A stretch of 36,155 bases of DNA from Actinomycetota bacterium (GCA_019348255.1 JAHWJU010000012.1:1-36155); one strand, 5' to 3'; counted from the stretch's first letter, positions 15,619 to 24,448 are shown. Notes: a model not told the origin generated them from the sequence alone. Made by a program: numbers and translations.

Positions 15619-17304
15619 TCAGCCCTTGTTGTTGTTGTTGACCCGCACGGGCTGCGGCGCCGGCGTTTGCATCAGGCGTCGCAGGGCCAGGCCCATGACT
15701 GCGGCGAGGCCGGCGATGGCGGCGATGCCCACCGGGCCCCCGGTGCGGGGCAGCTCGCCGCCGGGGCTGCTCGTCGGTGCGCCCGGCCGGGCGAACTCCG
15801 AGGAGGCCACGATCGATCCGGCCTGCACCTTGGCCGGGCTGCTCAGGGCGCCGGCGCCGAGGTTCAGGATCCGGCTGAGCTCGTCCATGGCGCCTGACAA
15901 GCCGAGGCTCTTCACCGTCGAGGCGGGCAGCAGGGTGTCGATGCCGCCGGCCTGGTTGGTGATGGCGGAGACGATCTCGGCCAGCCTCGCCGGGGGAGTG
16001 ATGGCGGCGGAGGCGCCGGTGATGCCGGCGCGACTGCGGGTGTAGCCGCCGGACTGGGTCACGCTGGTGACCTTCTCGAGCACGGACACGTCGACCAGGT
16101 TGGCCAGGTCGGGGCTGACGAGGGCCAGTGTCTGGCCGACCTTGTCGTTGATCTGCGCGACTGCGGCGTTGAGGGCGGTGGCGCCGGCGGCGGCGTCGAT
16201 GCCGGGCAGGGCGAGGTTGCCGACCTTGATCCTTCCGATCTTGCCGGTGACCTCGGCCACCGAGCCCTCGACCGAGTCCACGGCCTTGGTGGTGACCCCG
16301 ACCTCGACTCCCTCCAGGCGCAGCAGGGCGAGGTCGTCGAGGACCTTCAGGCTGTCACCCAGCAGACCGTCGATCTGGTCCTGCAGCTGGTCCACGGCGG
16401 CGTTGATGGCCGCGACCGAATCGCCCACGACGGCCGAACCCGGTAGTGGAGTGGTCAGGTTCACCGTGCCCAGCACGGTCTCGGTGGCAGGCTCGATGGC
16501 CTGGTCGATGGTGGAGGTGGCCTCGTTGGCCACTGCGTCCTGCAGGTCGTCGATGGCGCCGTTGACCGACTTCACCGTTCCCGCCAGCGTCGTCTGGCCG
16601 GCCGGCAGATCGAGCCCGGTTGTGGCCTTGAGGGTGTCGAGCAGGGCCGAGACCTGTGCCACCGACAGGTCCGTCAGCGAGATGCCCAGGCCCTCGAGCA
16701 GGGCCCCGAGGTCCACCAAGGTGATGTCGGTCACCTTCGCCCCGCGGCTCGCACCGGCGGCGTCGCCGGCGCTGGAAGCAGACAGGTTCGAGCTCAACGA
16801 CCCGATCCCGAGGAGGCCACCCACGGAGCGGACGTTGGTCAGGCCCACGTCGAGGGCGGAGGAGGCCACACCGTTGTCCACGACAGCCGAGAGCTTCCCG
16901 GTGCCGAGGGTGCCCGACAGGACCGGACCGAGAGCGGCCGGCAGGGACCCGCCGACGATGCTCTGGGGAGCGACGGCCTGCTCCGTCGGGCCCGTGCTGC
17001 GGGCCTCGTAGACCCCCACGGTCTGGTTGAGGGCGCTGATGACACCCGACTTGGTGGACAGGGCGGTGAGGCGGGTGAGGGCTTCAGGCGAGGCCACTGA
17101 GGGGTCGATGGTCGAGCGGCCCTCGTCGCCCAGCAGCACCAGGTCGAGGATGTTGCCCTTGTCGCCCAGCTGGGCGGCGAGGACCTTCGTCTCGGTGAGC
17201 GATGTGCCCACGCCGGGCGATTGAGCCGTGGCCGGCCCGGCGAAGACGGCGGCGGCGACGACGGAGGTCGCCACCGCGGCGGATACAGGTCGGAAGAAGC
17301 GCAT
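15619..17304 (-). CDS. Large secreted protein with LPRTG-type C-terminal anchor
   Basis: A 561-residue exported protein with no catalytic motif I recognise. It starts with a signal peptide (MRFFRPVSAAVATSVVAAA, cleavage likely after ATA near 27). The body is very rich in Ala, Val, Leu, Ser and Thr and poor in aromatics, with stretches such as INAAVDQLQDQIDGLLGDSL that look like amphipathic helices or coiled coil. Near the end it has LPRTGG, a hydrophobic segment of about 18 residues and RR, as in sortase sorting signals, but then a further tail with NNNNKG. The ATG at 17304 is preceded by GGGGG; the frame is open to 18153 only as a shadow of the neighbouring protease. A structural wall or surface protein is the likeliest role (inference). 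Confidence 0.78.
   Translation of the reverse strand: MRFFRPVSAAVATSVVAAAVFAGPATAQSPGVGTSLTETKVLAAQLGDKGNILDLVLLGDEGRSTIDPSVASPEALTRLTALSTKSGVISALNQTVGVYEARSTGPTEQAVAPQSIVGGSLPAALGPVLSGTLGTGKLSAVVDNGVASSALDVGLTNVRSVGGLLGIGSLSSNLSASSAGDAAGASRGAKVTDITLVDLGALLEGLGISLTDLSVAQVSALLDTLKATTGLDLPAGQTTLAGTVKSVNGAIDDLQDAVANEATSTIDQAIEPATETVLGTVNLTTPLPGSAVVGDSVAAINAAVDQLQDQIDGLLGDSLKVLDDLALLRLEGVEVGVTTKAVDSVEGSVAEVTGKIGRIKVGNLALPGIDAAAGATALNAAVAQINDKVGQTLALVSPDLANLVDVSVLEKVTSVTQSGGYTRSRAGITGASAAITPPARLAEIVSAITNQAGGIDTLLPASTVKSLGLSGAMDELSRILNLGAGALSSPAKVQAGSIVASSEFARPGAPTSSPGGELPRTGGPVGIAAIAGLAAVMGLALRRLMQTPAPQPVRVNNNNKG
15626..15640. repeat. TTG trinucleotide microsatellite (five units)
   Basis: Five TTG units form the last coding triplets of the LPRTG protein and encode its NNNN run. 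AAC/TTG runs are unusual in this GC-rich sequence and could vary in number. Confidence 0.6.
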
Positions 17305-17447
17305 GCAGTTGCCCCCAGGGAGCTCAAGTGGATAGTGGGGCACACGAAACGCCGAAAGTGGTCGCAACGCCATGCCTAGTGAGGGCCATTTGCCCGGTCC
17401 CGACCGGGCTAGCCCGGGCGTCCCGGCTGCGCCGACGCCGGGTGCGA

Positions 17448-17453
17448 TAGCTT
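17448..17453 (+). promoter_or_regulatory. Candidate -10 box (TAGCTT) of the HtpX-like/DUF3048 operon
   Basis: TGCGATAGCTT, the same 11 bases as in front of pgsA, ends 10 nt before the TTG start at 17464. The intergenic region 17305-17463 is shared with the divergent LPRTG protein gene. Confidence 0.45.
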
Positions 17454-17463
17454 CAGAGGCCTC

Positions 17464-18417
17464 TTGCGCAACCAGACCACCACCGACAAGCGCCGGAGAA
17501 CGGCGCGGAACCTCGGGCAGATCTCCGCCAACGTGCGCCGTTCGGCTCTGCTGTTGGCGGGACTGGCGACGATGGTGGTGCTCGTGGGCTGGATCGGCCA
17601 CCTCGCCACTGGCTACGGCGTCCTGGGAATGTCGGCGGCCGCACTTGCGGCGGGCGCGGCGGCATCGGTCGCGTGGTGGAGGTCCGACGCCATCGTCCTC
17701 GCCGCCAGCCACGCCCGCCCCGCCGACGTCCGCGACCACGCCCGGCTGCACAACCTGGTGGAGGGCCTCTGCATCGGGGCCGGCCTCCCCAAGCCGCGCC
17801 TGTTCGTGATCGAGGACCCGGCGCTCAACGCCTTCGCCGTCGGCCGCGATCCCAGACATGCGGCGGTGGCGGTGACCACCGGGCTGCTCGACAAGCTCAC
17901 GAGGGTGGAGCTCGAAGCAGTGCTGGCCCACGAGCTCAGCCACGTCAAGAACTACGACATTCGGCTGTCGACGCTCGCCGTCACCACCGTGGGTGCGGTG
18001 GCCCTGCTGGCGGAGTGTGCGCTGCGGTTCCGGAGGTGGGGTGGACTCCGTCACCGCGACGAGCGCAGCGAGGGCAGCCGCCCCGCGGCGGTGCTGGGTC
18101 TGGTCGGTCTGCCCCTGCTGGCGCTGGCGCCGGTGGTGCCCAGGCTGATGCAACGGGTGGTGAGCCCACGGCGGGAGACGCTGGCAGACGTCACCGCCGC
18201 CGCCGTCACCCGCTACCCTCCGGGTCTGATCTCGGCGCTGGAGAAGCTACGCGACGACTCGACAGTGGTGCACTCGGCTTCGCCGGCCACCGCGCACCTC
18301 TGGATCGAATCCCCGACCGCACCCACCGCCCCGCAGGGTCGGCGGGGACGGCTCAACCAGTTGTTCAACACCCACCCGCCCATCGAGGAGCGCATTCAGG
18401 CGCTCCGGGAGCTCTGA
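17464..18417 (+). CDS. HtpX-like membrane zinc protease (peptidase family M48)
   Basis: A 317-residue M48 protease. It has two N-terminal membrane segments (about 27-48 and 52-72), the zinc motif VLAHELSHVKNYD with His156, Glu157 and His160, a further hydrophobic pair (about 170-185 and 208-226), and the third ligand Glu238 in SPRRETLAD, which corresponds to the usual REFxAD of HtpX. The family degrades damaged or misfolded membrane proteins from the cytosolic side. The first start is the TTG at 17464; the alternatives downstream would delete part of the N-terminal helix. The stop is followed after 2 nt by the ATG of the first DUF3048 lipoprotein, so the three genes 17464-20530 probably form one operon. 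Confidence 0.87.
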   Translation: MRNQTTTDKRRRTARNLGQISANVRRSALLLAGLATMVVLVGWIGHLATGYGVLGMSAAALAAGAAASVAWWRSDAIVLAASHARPADVRDHARLHNLVEGLCIGAGLPKPRLFVIEDPALNAFAVGRDPRHAAVAVTTGLLDKLTRVELEAVLAHELSHVKNYDIRLSTLAVTTVGAVALLAECALRFRRWGGLRHRDERSEGSRPAAVLGLVGLPLLALAPVVPRLMQRVVSPRRETLADVTAAAVTRYPPGLISALEKLRDDSTVVHSASPATAHLWIESPTAPTAPQGRRGRLNQLFNTHPPIEERIQALREL

Positions 18418-18419
18418 TC

Positions 18420-19457
18420 ATGACCGCATCAGCCCGCCGTGTACTCGCTGCCCTGGCCGTTGCCGCTCTCGCCGCCGGAGCCTGCGGCGGCGACGACAAG
18501 GCTGCGCCCAAATCGGAAGAACCGACCACGACCACGGCGCCGCCGCCGCCGGCGGCGCCAGGTACGGGTGCACCGCTCACCGGTCTCGACTCAGACCCGG
18601 CCAAGCTGGGGCGCCCGGCGTTGATCGTCAAGATCGACAACGCCCCCAAGGGCAGGCCCCAGGCCGGGATCAACCAGGCCGACATCGTCGTGGAGGAAGG
18701 CGTGGAAGGCGGCATCACCCGCTTCGCCGCCATCTTCCACTCCCAGGATGTGGCCGAGGTTGGGCCCGTGCGTTCGGCCCGCTCCACCGACATCGCCATC
18801 GCCTCCGAGCTGAACCGCCCGCTCTTCGCCTACTCCGGGGCGAACACCGCATTCCAGCAGTTGGTCGACAAGGCTCCCCTGGTGAACGTGGGCCAGAACG
18901 CCCGTCCCGGGGCGTACTTCCGCAAGAAGGGGCGGCCCAACACCTACAACCTGTGGGCACGAATGGGGGAGCTCTTCGCCGCTGCCCCCCAAGGTGCGGC
19001 GCCACCGCCGCCCCTGTTCACGTACCGCGCGCCGGGCGAGGCATCGGCGGGAGAGCCGGCGGCCGGGGTGAAGTTCGAGTTCCGCGACAAGGTGGTAACG
19101 GCCGTGGAGTGGCGGTGGGACAGCGTCGGCGGCGTGTGGCGGCGCACGCAGAACGGGACCGAGCACGTGGACGACACCGGGGCGCCGGTGACCCCGCGCA
19201 ACGTCGTCATCCAGTTCGTCGACTACAAGAACACGGGCCAGGTGGACCGGTCGGGGGCTGCGGTACCGGAGGCGCAGCTCATCGGTCAGGGGGAGGCTTG
19301 GGTGTTCGCCGACGGCAAGATCGTCAAGGGCAAGTGGATCAAGTCCGGCGCCGCAGAGGCGACGAAGTTCGTGGACGCGGCCGGTGCTCCCATCAAGTTG
19401 ACCCCGGGTCAGACGTGGCTCGAGCTGCCGAAGCCCGGCACCGCCAGGCTGCTCTGA
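18420..19457 (+). CDS. DUF3048 (YerB-like) lipoprotein, first of two tandem copies
   Basis: A 345-residue exported protein. The signal peptide ends in AAGACGG, a weak lipobox with Cys22, followed by a Thr/Pro-rich linker (TTTTAPPPP). The two-part body carries the DUF3048 hallmarks: IVKIDNAPKGRPQAGINQAD, VEEGVEGGITRFAAIFHSQD, VGPVRSARSTDI in the first part, and VVIQFVDYKN and the C-terminal PGQTWLEL in the second. The motif order fits the family throughout. The molecular function of DUF3048 is not known; B. subtilis YerB is a member. The ATG begins 2 nt after the protease stop. Its neighbour downstream is clearly a paralogue. Confidence 0.85.
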   Translation: MTASARRVLAALAVAALAAGACGGDDKAAPKSEEPTTTTAPPPPAAPGTGAPLTGLDSDPAKLGRPALIVKIDNAPKGRPQAGINQADIVVEEGVEGGITRFAAIFHSQDVAEVGPVRSARSTDIAIASELNRPLFAYSGANTAFQQLVDKAPLVNVGQNARPGAYFRKKGRPNTYNLWARMGELFAAAPQGAAPPPPLFTYRAPGEASAGEPAAGVKFEFRDKVVTAVEWRWDSVGGVWRRTQNGTEHVDDTGAPVTPRNVVIQFVDYKNTGQVDRSGAAVPEAQLIGQGEAWVFADGKIVKGKWIKSGAAEATKFVDAAGAPIKLTPGQTWLELPKPGTARLL

Positions 19458-19486
19458 CCGACCCGAACCGGAAGCCTCCCTCGCTC

Positions 19487-20530
19487 ATGCACACCACGCG
19501 CGGTCTCGCCGTCGCGGTACTGGTCCTCACCCTGGCGGCCGGATGCTCCGAGGCCAAGGACGCCACCGACAAAGCCGCCGAACTGGTCGGGGACAAAGAT
19601 GCCCAGGCCACCACCACCACCGAGGAGCCCAAGTCGCCTGCTCCGCTCACCGGTAAGCCGGTGGCCGGCGACGTGGCCCGCCGCCCGGCCGTGAGCGTGA
19701 AGGTGGACAACTCGCCCGACGGTCGGCCCCAGGCGGGGCTGGACAAGGCCGACGTGATCTTCGAAGAAAAGGTCGAAGGCGGGGTGACCCGCTTCGTGTC
19801 CGTGTTCCAGAGCCAGGACAGCGAGCTGGTGGGGCCGATCCGGTCGCTCAGAACCAGCGACCCCGACATCGTCTCGGCTGTCGGGGGCGTGTTCGTCTTC
19901 TCAGACGGGGTCGCCATCAGCCTGCGCCGGCTCAAGGGGGCGCCGGTGAAGGTCGTCTCGGAGCGCGACGGAGCCGCTGCTTTCACCTATCCCAAGGGCC
20001 GCCGGCGCCCCTATGCGACCTTCGCGGCCACCGGGCGCCTGCGCAAGGAGGCCGCCCGGGACGCCCGAACTCCACCGGCGCTGTTCCCGTTCCTGGCCGA
20101 GGGCGAGGCCTTCGCACCCACCGGCGCCGTCCCCGCCTCGAAGGCCTCGGTCAACTACGGCGGTCGTACGACCGGTACGTTCGACTTCGACGCCACCACC
20201 GCCACCTGGCTGCGCTCCACCAACGGCACGCCTCACCTGCTGGCCGACGGCAGCCGGCTCGCCTTCAGCAATGTCATCATCCAGTTCGTCCCCTACAAGC
20301 GGGTCGGCTACAAGGACTCGTCGGGAGCCGCCGTCGACGAGGCGATGGTGGTGGGTGCGGGCGACGCCATCGTGCTGGTGGCTGGCAGGCAGGTCCGGGC
20401 CAAGTGGTCCAAGCCGACACCCACCGCCGTCACCACTTTCACCGACTCGACAGGGGCGCCCATCGAGCTGCTGTCCGGCAACACGCTGGTCGCTCTGCCG
20501 CCCGTGGGGGCCCCGGTAACCGTTTCTTAG
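19487..20530 (+). CDS. DUF3048 (YerB-like) lipoprotein, second tandem copy
   Basis: A 347-residue paralogue of the preceding gene. It has its own lipoprotein signal (LTLAAGC, Cys20), a Thr-rich linker (TTTTEEP) and the same landmarks in the same order: SVKVDNSPDGRPQAGLDKAD, EEKVEGGVTRFVSVFQSQD, VGPIRSLRTSDPDIV, VIIQFVPYKRVGY and a C-terminal SGNTLVALPP. The copies have diverged widely outside these motifs, so the duplication is old. The ATG at 19487 follows the first copy after 29 nt with no visible promoter. Its own stop is followed by the pdxS promoter region. Confidence 0.85.
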   Translation: MHTTRGLAVAVLVLTLAAGCSEAKDATDKAAELVGDKDAQATTTTEEPKSPAPLTGKPVAGDVARRPAVSVKVDNSPDGRPQAGLDKADVIFEEKVEGGVTRFVSVFQSQDSELVGPIRSLRTSDPDIVSAVGGVFVFSDGVAISLRRLKGAPVKVVSERDGAAAFTYPKGRRRPYATFAATGRLRKEAARDARTPPALFPFLAEGEAFAPTGAVPASKASVNYGGRTTGTFDFDATTATWLRSTNGTPHLLADGSRLAFSNVIIQFVPYKRVGYKDSSGAAVDEAMVVGAGDAIVLVAGRQVRAKWSKPTPTAVTTFTDSTGAPIELLSGNTLVALPPVGAPVTVS

Positions 20531-20546
20531 CGAGCCCCGGCAGCCG

Positions 20547-20552
20547 TAGACT
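20547..20552 (+). promoter_or_regulatory. Candidate -10 box (TAGACT) of pdxS
   Basis: TAGACT ends 6 nt before the pdxS ATG at 20559, in the 28-nt gap after the DUF3048 gene. Predicted leaderless start of the pdxST-yebC-peroxiredoxin unit. Confidence 0.55.
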
Positions 20553-20558
20553 GGCGCC

Positions 20559-21452
20559 ATGGCCTCCGACACCCCCGGCACCACTGGCACGGACCGCGTC
20601 AAGCGGGGCCTGGCCGAGATGCTGCGGGGCGGCGTCATCATGGACGTGGTCGATGCCGACCAGGCCCGGATCGCCGAGGACGCCGGGGCCGTGGCGGTGA
20701 TGGCACTCGAGCGGGTGCCCGCCGACATCCGCCGCGACGGGGGCGTCGCCCGTATGAGCGACCCCGCCCTCATCGAGGGCATCAAGGCCGCCGTCACCAT
20801 CCCGGTGATGGCCAAGGCCCGTATCGGCCATTTCGCCGAGGCCCAGGTGCTGGAGTCGCTGGGCGTCGACTACATCGACGAGTCGGAGGTGCTCACGCCG
20901 GCCGACGAGTTGCACCACATCGACAAGTGGCCGTTCACCGTCCCCTTCGTCTGTGGCGCCACCAACCTGGGAGAGGCCCTGCGGCGAATCTCCGAGGGCG
21001 CGGCGATGATCCGCTCCAAGGGCGAAGCGGGAACCGGTGACGTCTCCCACGCCGTGCGCCACCTGCGCCTGATCCGGGGCGACATCCGGCGCATCACCAT
21101 GGCCGATGCTGCCGAGCTCTACGGCTGGGCCAAGACCCTCCAGGCCCCGGTGGGGCTGGTGAGGGAGATCGCCGAGACAGCCAAGCTTCCGGTGCCGCTG
21201 TTCTGCGCGGGCGGGATCGCCACCCCGGCAGATGCCGCGCTGGTGATGCAGCTCGGCGCCGAGGCCGTCTTCGTCGGGTCGGGGATCTTCAAGAGCGAGA
21301 ACCCGCGAGCCACGGCCGGGGCCATCGTGGAAGCCACCACCCACCACACGGATGCGGCCATCGTGGCCAAGGTGAGCCGCGGCCTCGGCGGCGCCATGCG
21401 GGGCCAGGACGCGGGCTCGGTCGACCTCCGATTGGCCGAGCGGGGCTGGTAG
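20559..21452 (+). CDS. pdxS: Pyridoxal 5'-phosphate synthase, synthase subunit
   Basis: PdxS condenses ribose 5-phosphate, glyceraldehyde 3-phosphate and ammonia to PLP. The 297 residues form the highly conserved (beta/alpha)8 barrel, with [21 protein letters not shown] near the N-terminus, the catalytic Lys86 in [12 protein letters not shown], the second lysine in [12 protein letters not shown] and the conserved [20 protein letters not shown]. The ATG at 20559 gives the usual length. pdxT follows after 20 nt; together they form the glutamine-dependent PLP synthase. Confidence 0.97.
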   Translation: MASDTPGTTGTDRVKRGLAEMLRGGVIMDVVDADQARIAEDAGAVAVMALERVPADIRRDGGVARMSDPALIEGIKAAVTIPVMAKARIGHFAEAQVLESLGVDYIDESEVLTPADELHHIDKWPFTVPFVCGATNLGEALRRISEGAAMIRSKGEAGTGDVSHAVRHLRLIRGDIRRITMADAAELYGWAKTLQAPVGLVREIAETAKLPVPLFCAGGIATPADAALVMQLGAEAVFVGSGIFKSENPRATAGAIVEATTHHTDAAIVAKVSRGLGGAMRGQDAGSVDLRLAERGW

Positions 21453-21472
21453 CGGCGTGAGGCCCCCAGGCC

Positions 21473-22048
21473 GTGGCTGCCAAAGTCGGGGTGCTCGCGC
21501 TCCAGGGCGACGTCCGGGAGCACGCGGCCGCGCTCACTGAGCTCGGCGCCCATCCGGTAGATGTCCGCCGTCCGGGCGACCTGGGCGGCATCGATGCTCT
21601 CGTGCTGCCGGGAGGGGAGTCGACCACGATGTCGTTGCTCCTCGAGTCGGCGGAGCTGTTCGAGCCGGTGGCCCGACGGCTGGCAGAGGGCATGCCCGCC
21701 TTCGGAACCTGCGCCGGCATGATCCTGCTGGCCCGGGACGTGGTGGGCGGACGGCCCGACCAGCGGACCTTCGGCGCCGTAGACATCACCGTGCGCCGCA
21801 ACGCCTTCGGCCGCCAGGTCGACTCCTTCGAGACGGCGCTGGAGGTCCCGGATCTCGGTCAACCGCCGGTGGACGCGGTTTTCATCAGGGCGCCGGTGGT
21901 GGAGCGGGTCGGACCGGAGGTCGAGGTGCTGGCGAAGGTGGGCGGGGCCCCGGTGCTGTGCCGGCAGGGGCCGGTGCTGGTGGCGGCGTTCCATCCCGAG
22001 CTCTCGCGGGACCTGCGCGTCCACGCCCTGTTTCTAGGAGACTTGTAG
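21473..22048 (+). CDS. pdxT: Pyridoxal 5'-phosphate synthase, glutaminase subunit
   Basis: PdxT hydrolyses glutamine and channels ammonia to PdxS. The 191-residue protein has the class I glutaminase triad: nucleophile Cys80 in FGTCAGM, and His174 and Glu176 in [16 protein letters not shown] at the N-terminus and LPGGESTTM are the family signature. The GTG at 21473 gives a complete first beta strand (VGVLALQG). The stop is 2 nt before the yebC ATG, so pdxS, pdxT and yebC are almost certainly co-transcribed. Confidence 0.95.
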   Translation: MAAKVGVLALQGDVREHAAALTELGAHPVDVRRPGDLGGIDALVLPGGESTTMSLLLESAELFEPVARRLAEGMPAFGTCAGMILLARDVVGGRPDQRTFGAVDITVRRNAFGRQVDSFETALEVPDLGQPPVDAVFIRAPVVERVGPEVEVLAKVGGAPVLCRQGPVLVAAFHPELSRDLRVHALFLGDL

Positions 22049-22050
22049 CC

Positions 22051-22800
22051 ATGTCCGGTCATTCCAAGTGGGCCACCATCAAGCACAAGAAGGGGGCCCA
22101 GGACAAAGCCCGCGGCAAGCTGTTCGCCAAGCTCATCCGCCAGGTCGAGGTGGCCGCCCGTGAAGGCGGGGGTGATCCGGACACGAACCCCACCTTGCGC
22201 ACGATGTTCCAGAAGGCTCGGTCGAGCTCGGTGCCACTCGACACCATCGAAAAGGCGATCAAGCGGGGAACCGGCGCCCTCGAGGGCGTGCGCTACGAGC
22301 CGATCAGCTACGAGGGGTACGCGCCCTGCGGCGTGGCCGTGATCGTGGAGGCCCTCTCCGACAACCGCAACCGCACGGGCGCCGACGTCCGCTCGATCTT
22401 CAGCAAGCACGGCGGCTCGATGGCCGAGCCGGGGGCGGTGGCCTGGCAGTTCGAGCGCAAGGGCGTCGTGATCCTGCCCAAGAAGGTGAGCGAGGACGAA
22501 CTGACCGAGGTCGCGCTGGAAGCCGGAGCCGAAGACCTCCAGGACGATGGCGACACGTGGCAGCTGACCTGCGCACCCACCGACCTGCACCGGCTGGAGT
22601 CGGCTCTCGATGAAGCCGGCATCGGGTACGACTCGGCCGAGCTCACCATGCTGCCCAAGCAGTCCGTTCCGCTCGGGGCGGAGGGGGACGCCCGCAAGGT
22701 GCTGCGCCTCGTGGACGCCCTCGAAGACCTCGACGACGTGCAGAACGTGTACGCGAACTTCGACATCCCCGACTCGATCCTGCAGCTGGTGGAGGCCTGA
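22051..22800 (+). CDS. yebC: YebC/PmpR family protein
   Basis: A 249-residue member of the YebC/TACO1 family, starting with the invariant [15 protein letters not shown]. The family has been described both as DNA-binding regulators and as factors that help ribosomes through difficult sequences such as proline stretches. The ATG at 22051 is preceded by AGGAG about 10 nt upstream; longer upstream frame is a shadow of pdxT. In many bacteria yebC sits just in front of ruvC, as it nearly does here; a peroxiredoxin gene is inserted between them. Confidence 0.95.
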   Translation: MSGHSKWATIKHKKGAQDKARGKLFAKLIRQVEVAAREGGGDPDTNPTLRTMFQKARSSSVPLDTIEKAIKRGTGALEGVRYEPISYEGYAPCGVAVIVEALSDNRNRTGADVRSIFSKHGGSMAEPGAVAWQFERKGVVILPKKVSEDELTEVALEAGAEDLQDDGDTWQLTCAPTDLHRLESALDEAGIGYDSAELTMLPKQSVPLGAEGDARKVLRLVDALEDLDDVQNVYANFDIPDSILQLVEA

Positions 22801-22802
22801 CG

Positions 22803-23282
22803 ATGGCACCTCCCCGGCTGAGTGTGGGCGATCGGGCACCGGATTTCACCCTGGCCGGAACGGCTGGTGGCTCCTACGCCCTGCGGGATTTTCGGGGCCG
22901 GACCGTGGTGCTCGTCTTCTATCCGGGCGACCACACGCCGGTGTGCACGATGCAGCTCAACACCTACTCCACCGACATCGGGCAGTTCGAGAAGCTGGGG
23001 GCGCAGATCCTCGCCATCAGCCCCCAGAGCGTCGAGAGCCACGAGCAGTTCAGCGCGGTGCACAACTTCTCGTTCCCGCTCCTGTCCGACATCGACAAGT
23101 CGGTGGGACGGGCCTACGGCGTCCTCGGGCCCGTCGGCTTCTACAAGCGGTCGGTGTTCGTGGTCGATCCCAACGGGATCGTCCGCTACGCCCACCGGGC
23201 CACGGCCGGGCTGACCTTCCGGACCACGGCCGAGCTGGTGCGGGCGGTGCAGGAGGCACACGCAGCCCCCACTGGGGCCTGA
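22803..23282 (+). CDS. Peroxiredoxin of the AhpC/TSA-Bcp type, one-Cys form
   Basis: A 159-residue thiol peroxidase with the thioredoxin-like fold. The peroxidatic Cys48 is in [16 protein letters not shown], with the conserved Pro41 and Thr45 in front. Bcp/PrxQ enzymes usually have a resolving Cys five residues later; here that position is Asn53 and I see no other cysteine, so it must rely on an external thiol. The organism encodes mycothiol synthesis (mshC), which is a plausible reductant (inference). The ATG lies 2 nt after the yebC stop. A GC hairpin follows the gene. Confidence 0.9.
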   Translation: MAPPRLSVGDRAPDFTLAGTAGGSYALRDFRGRTVVLVFYPGDHTPVCTMQLNTYSTDIGQFEKLGAQILAISPQSVESHEQFSAVHNFSFPLLSDIDKSVGRAYGVLGPVGFYKRSVFVVDPNGIVRYAHRATAGLTFRTTAELVRAVQEAHAAPTGA

Positions 23283-23307
23283 GCCGCCCTGCTTCGCGGG
23301 AGGATCC

Positions 23308-23326
23308 GCCTCCGCCGGCGGCAGGC
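23308..23326 (+). terminator. GC-rich hairpin between the peroxiredoxin gene and ruvC
   Basis: GCCT-CCGCC-GGCGG-c-AGGC can fold into a strong hairpin with one bulged base, although the centre must open to make a loop. It follows the peroxiredoxin stop and lies where a -35 of ruvC would be, so it may be a terminator, an operator or neither. Confidence 0.3.
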
Positions 23327-23330
23327 GAGC

Positions 23331-23336
23331 TAATCT
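23331..23336 (+). promoter_or_regulatory. Candidate -10 box (TAATCT) of ruvC
   Basis: TAATCT ends 9 nt before the ruvC ATG at 23346; it is the box closest to the TATAAT consensus in this window. No LexA-type palindrome is visible near it. Confidence 0.55.
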
Positions 23337-23345
23337 CACGAACGC

Positions 23346-23846
23346 ATGTTCGTCCTAGGCATCGATCCGGGGGTGTCACGCTGCGGTTACGGCGCGGTCG
23401 TCCGTGAGCGGCCAGGGTTGCGGGCTGTCGCCTGCGGCGTGCTCACCACGCCGCCGTCGCAGCCCCTGCCGGACCGGCTGGCCTCACTGGCGCGAGAGCT
23501 GCGGGCACTACTGCATGAGCTGAGACCGGACGCGGTGGTGGTCGAGCGGGTGTTCTTCCAGACCAACGTGCGCACCGCGATGTCCGTCGGCCAGGCCAGC
23601 GGGCTCGCCTTGGCTGCGGCATCGGAGGCCGGCTGTGTCGTCGCCCAGTACACCGCCAACGAGGTGAAGCAGGCGGTGACGGGATATGGCGCCGCGACCA
23701 AGGACCAGGTGCAGCGAATGGTGCAGTCGTTGCTGAAGCTGGCAGCGGTCCCGAAGCCGGCCGACGCGGCCGACGCTCTGGCGCTGGCCCTCACGCACCA
23801 CGCGGTGGCCCCCGTCCTGGCCCGGGCGGCCCAGGCTCGACGATGA
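23346..23846 (+). CDS. ruvC: Holliday junction resolvase RuvC
   Basis: Cleaves Holliday junctions symmetrically after RuvAB branch migration. The 166-residue protein has the RNase H-like fold with four acidic catalytic residues: Asp7 in VLGIDPGVSRCGYG, Glu67 in AVVVERVFF, and Asp140 and Asp143 in ADAADALALALTH. Length is typical. The ATG at 23346 starts the first catalytic strand. The stop overlaps ruvA by ATGA. Confidence 0.96.
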   Translation: MFVLGIDPGVSRCGYGAVVRERPGLRAVACGVLTTPPSQPLPDRLASLARELRALLHELRPDAVVVERVFFQTNVRTAMSVGQASGLALAAASEAGCVVAQYTANEVKQAVTGYGAATKDQVQRMVQSLLKLAAVPKPADAADALALALTHHAVAPVLARAAQARR

Positions 23847-24448
23847 TCGGGTCGCTCCGGGGCGCGCTCGTCGACCTGTCGCCCCGCGGCGAGGTGCTGG
23901 TGGAGGTGGCTGGGGTCGGGTACCGGGTCCAGGTACCGAGCGGCCGGCTGGGCCAGCTGGGCGAGCGGGGCTCGACCGTCTTCCTGCACGTGCACACCCA
24001 CGTCCGCGAAGACGCGATCGTCCTCTACGGCTTCGTCTCGTTGGACGAGCGGTCGTGCTTCGAAGCCCTCCTGGGCACCCACGGCGTAGGGCCCGCCGTG
24101 GCGCTGGCCATCTTGTCGGTCCACTCCCCGTCGTCGCTGCGTCGGGCGGTGGCCGCTGACGACGTCGATGCTCTCACCATGGTGCCCGGTATCGGCAAGA
24201 AGACAGCCGCCCGGCTTCTCCTCGAGCTGAAGAGCCGCCTCGAGGTCGCCGACGAAGGCCCGGAACTGGCGGTGGTGGGGTCGGGACCCGCCGGCACGGG
24301 CCCGGTGGGCGAGGTGCGGGCTGCGCTCGCGGCGTTGGGCTACGGCGTCGACGAGGTGCGGGTTGCGGTGCGGAGCCTGCCGGCGGAAGGCTCGACCGAG
24401 GAACTGCTGCGGCGGGCCCTGCGTGAGCTGGCGGTGGCGCGGCTGTGA
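23843..24448 (+). CDS. ruvA: Holliday junction branch migration protein RuvA
   Basis: RuvA binds the four-way junction as a tetramer and recruits RuvB. The 201-residue protein has the N-terminal OB-fold ([21 protein letters not shown]), two helix-hairpin-helix units ([14 protein letters not shown] and [17 protein letters not shown] at about 73-88 and 114-130), and after a Gly/Pro-rich linker the C-terminal domain that contacts RuvB. ATGA overlap with ruvC and GTGA overlap with ruvB indicate a coupled ruvCAB operon. Confidence 0.96.
   Translation: MIGSLRGALVDLSPRGEVLVEVAGVGYRVQVPSGRLGQLGERGSTVFLHVHTHVREDAIVLYGFVSLDERSCFEALLGTHGVGPAVALAILSVHSPSSLRRAVAADDVDALTMVPGIGKKTAARLLLELKSRLEVADEGPELAVVGSGPAGTGPVGEVRAALAALGYGVDEVRVAVRSLPAEGSTEELLRRALRELAVARL

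Noticed and set aside
17305-18153. Extension of the LPRTG protein to an 844-residue product
   Set aside because: The extension lies antisense to the M48 protease and precedes a clear signal peptide at 17304, so it is not coding.
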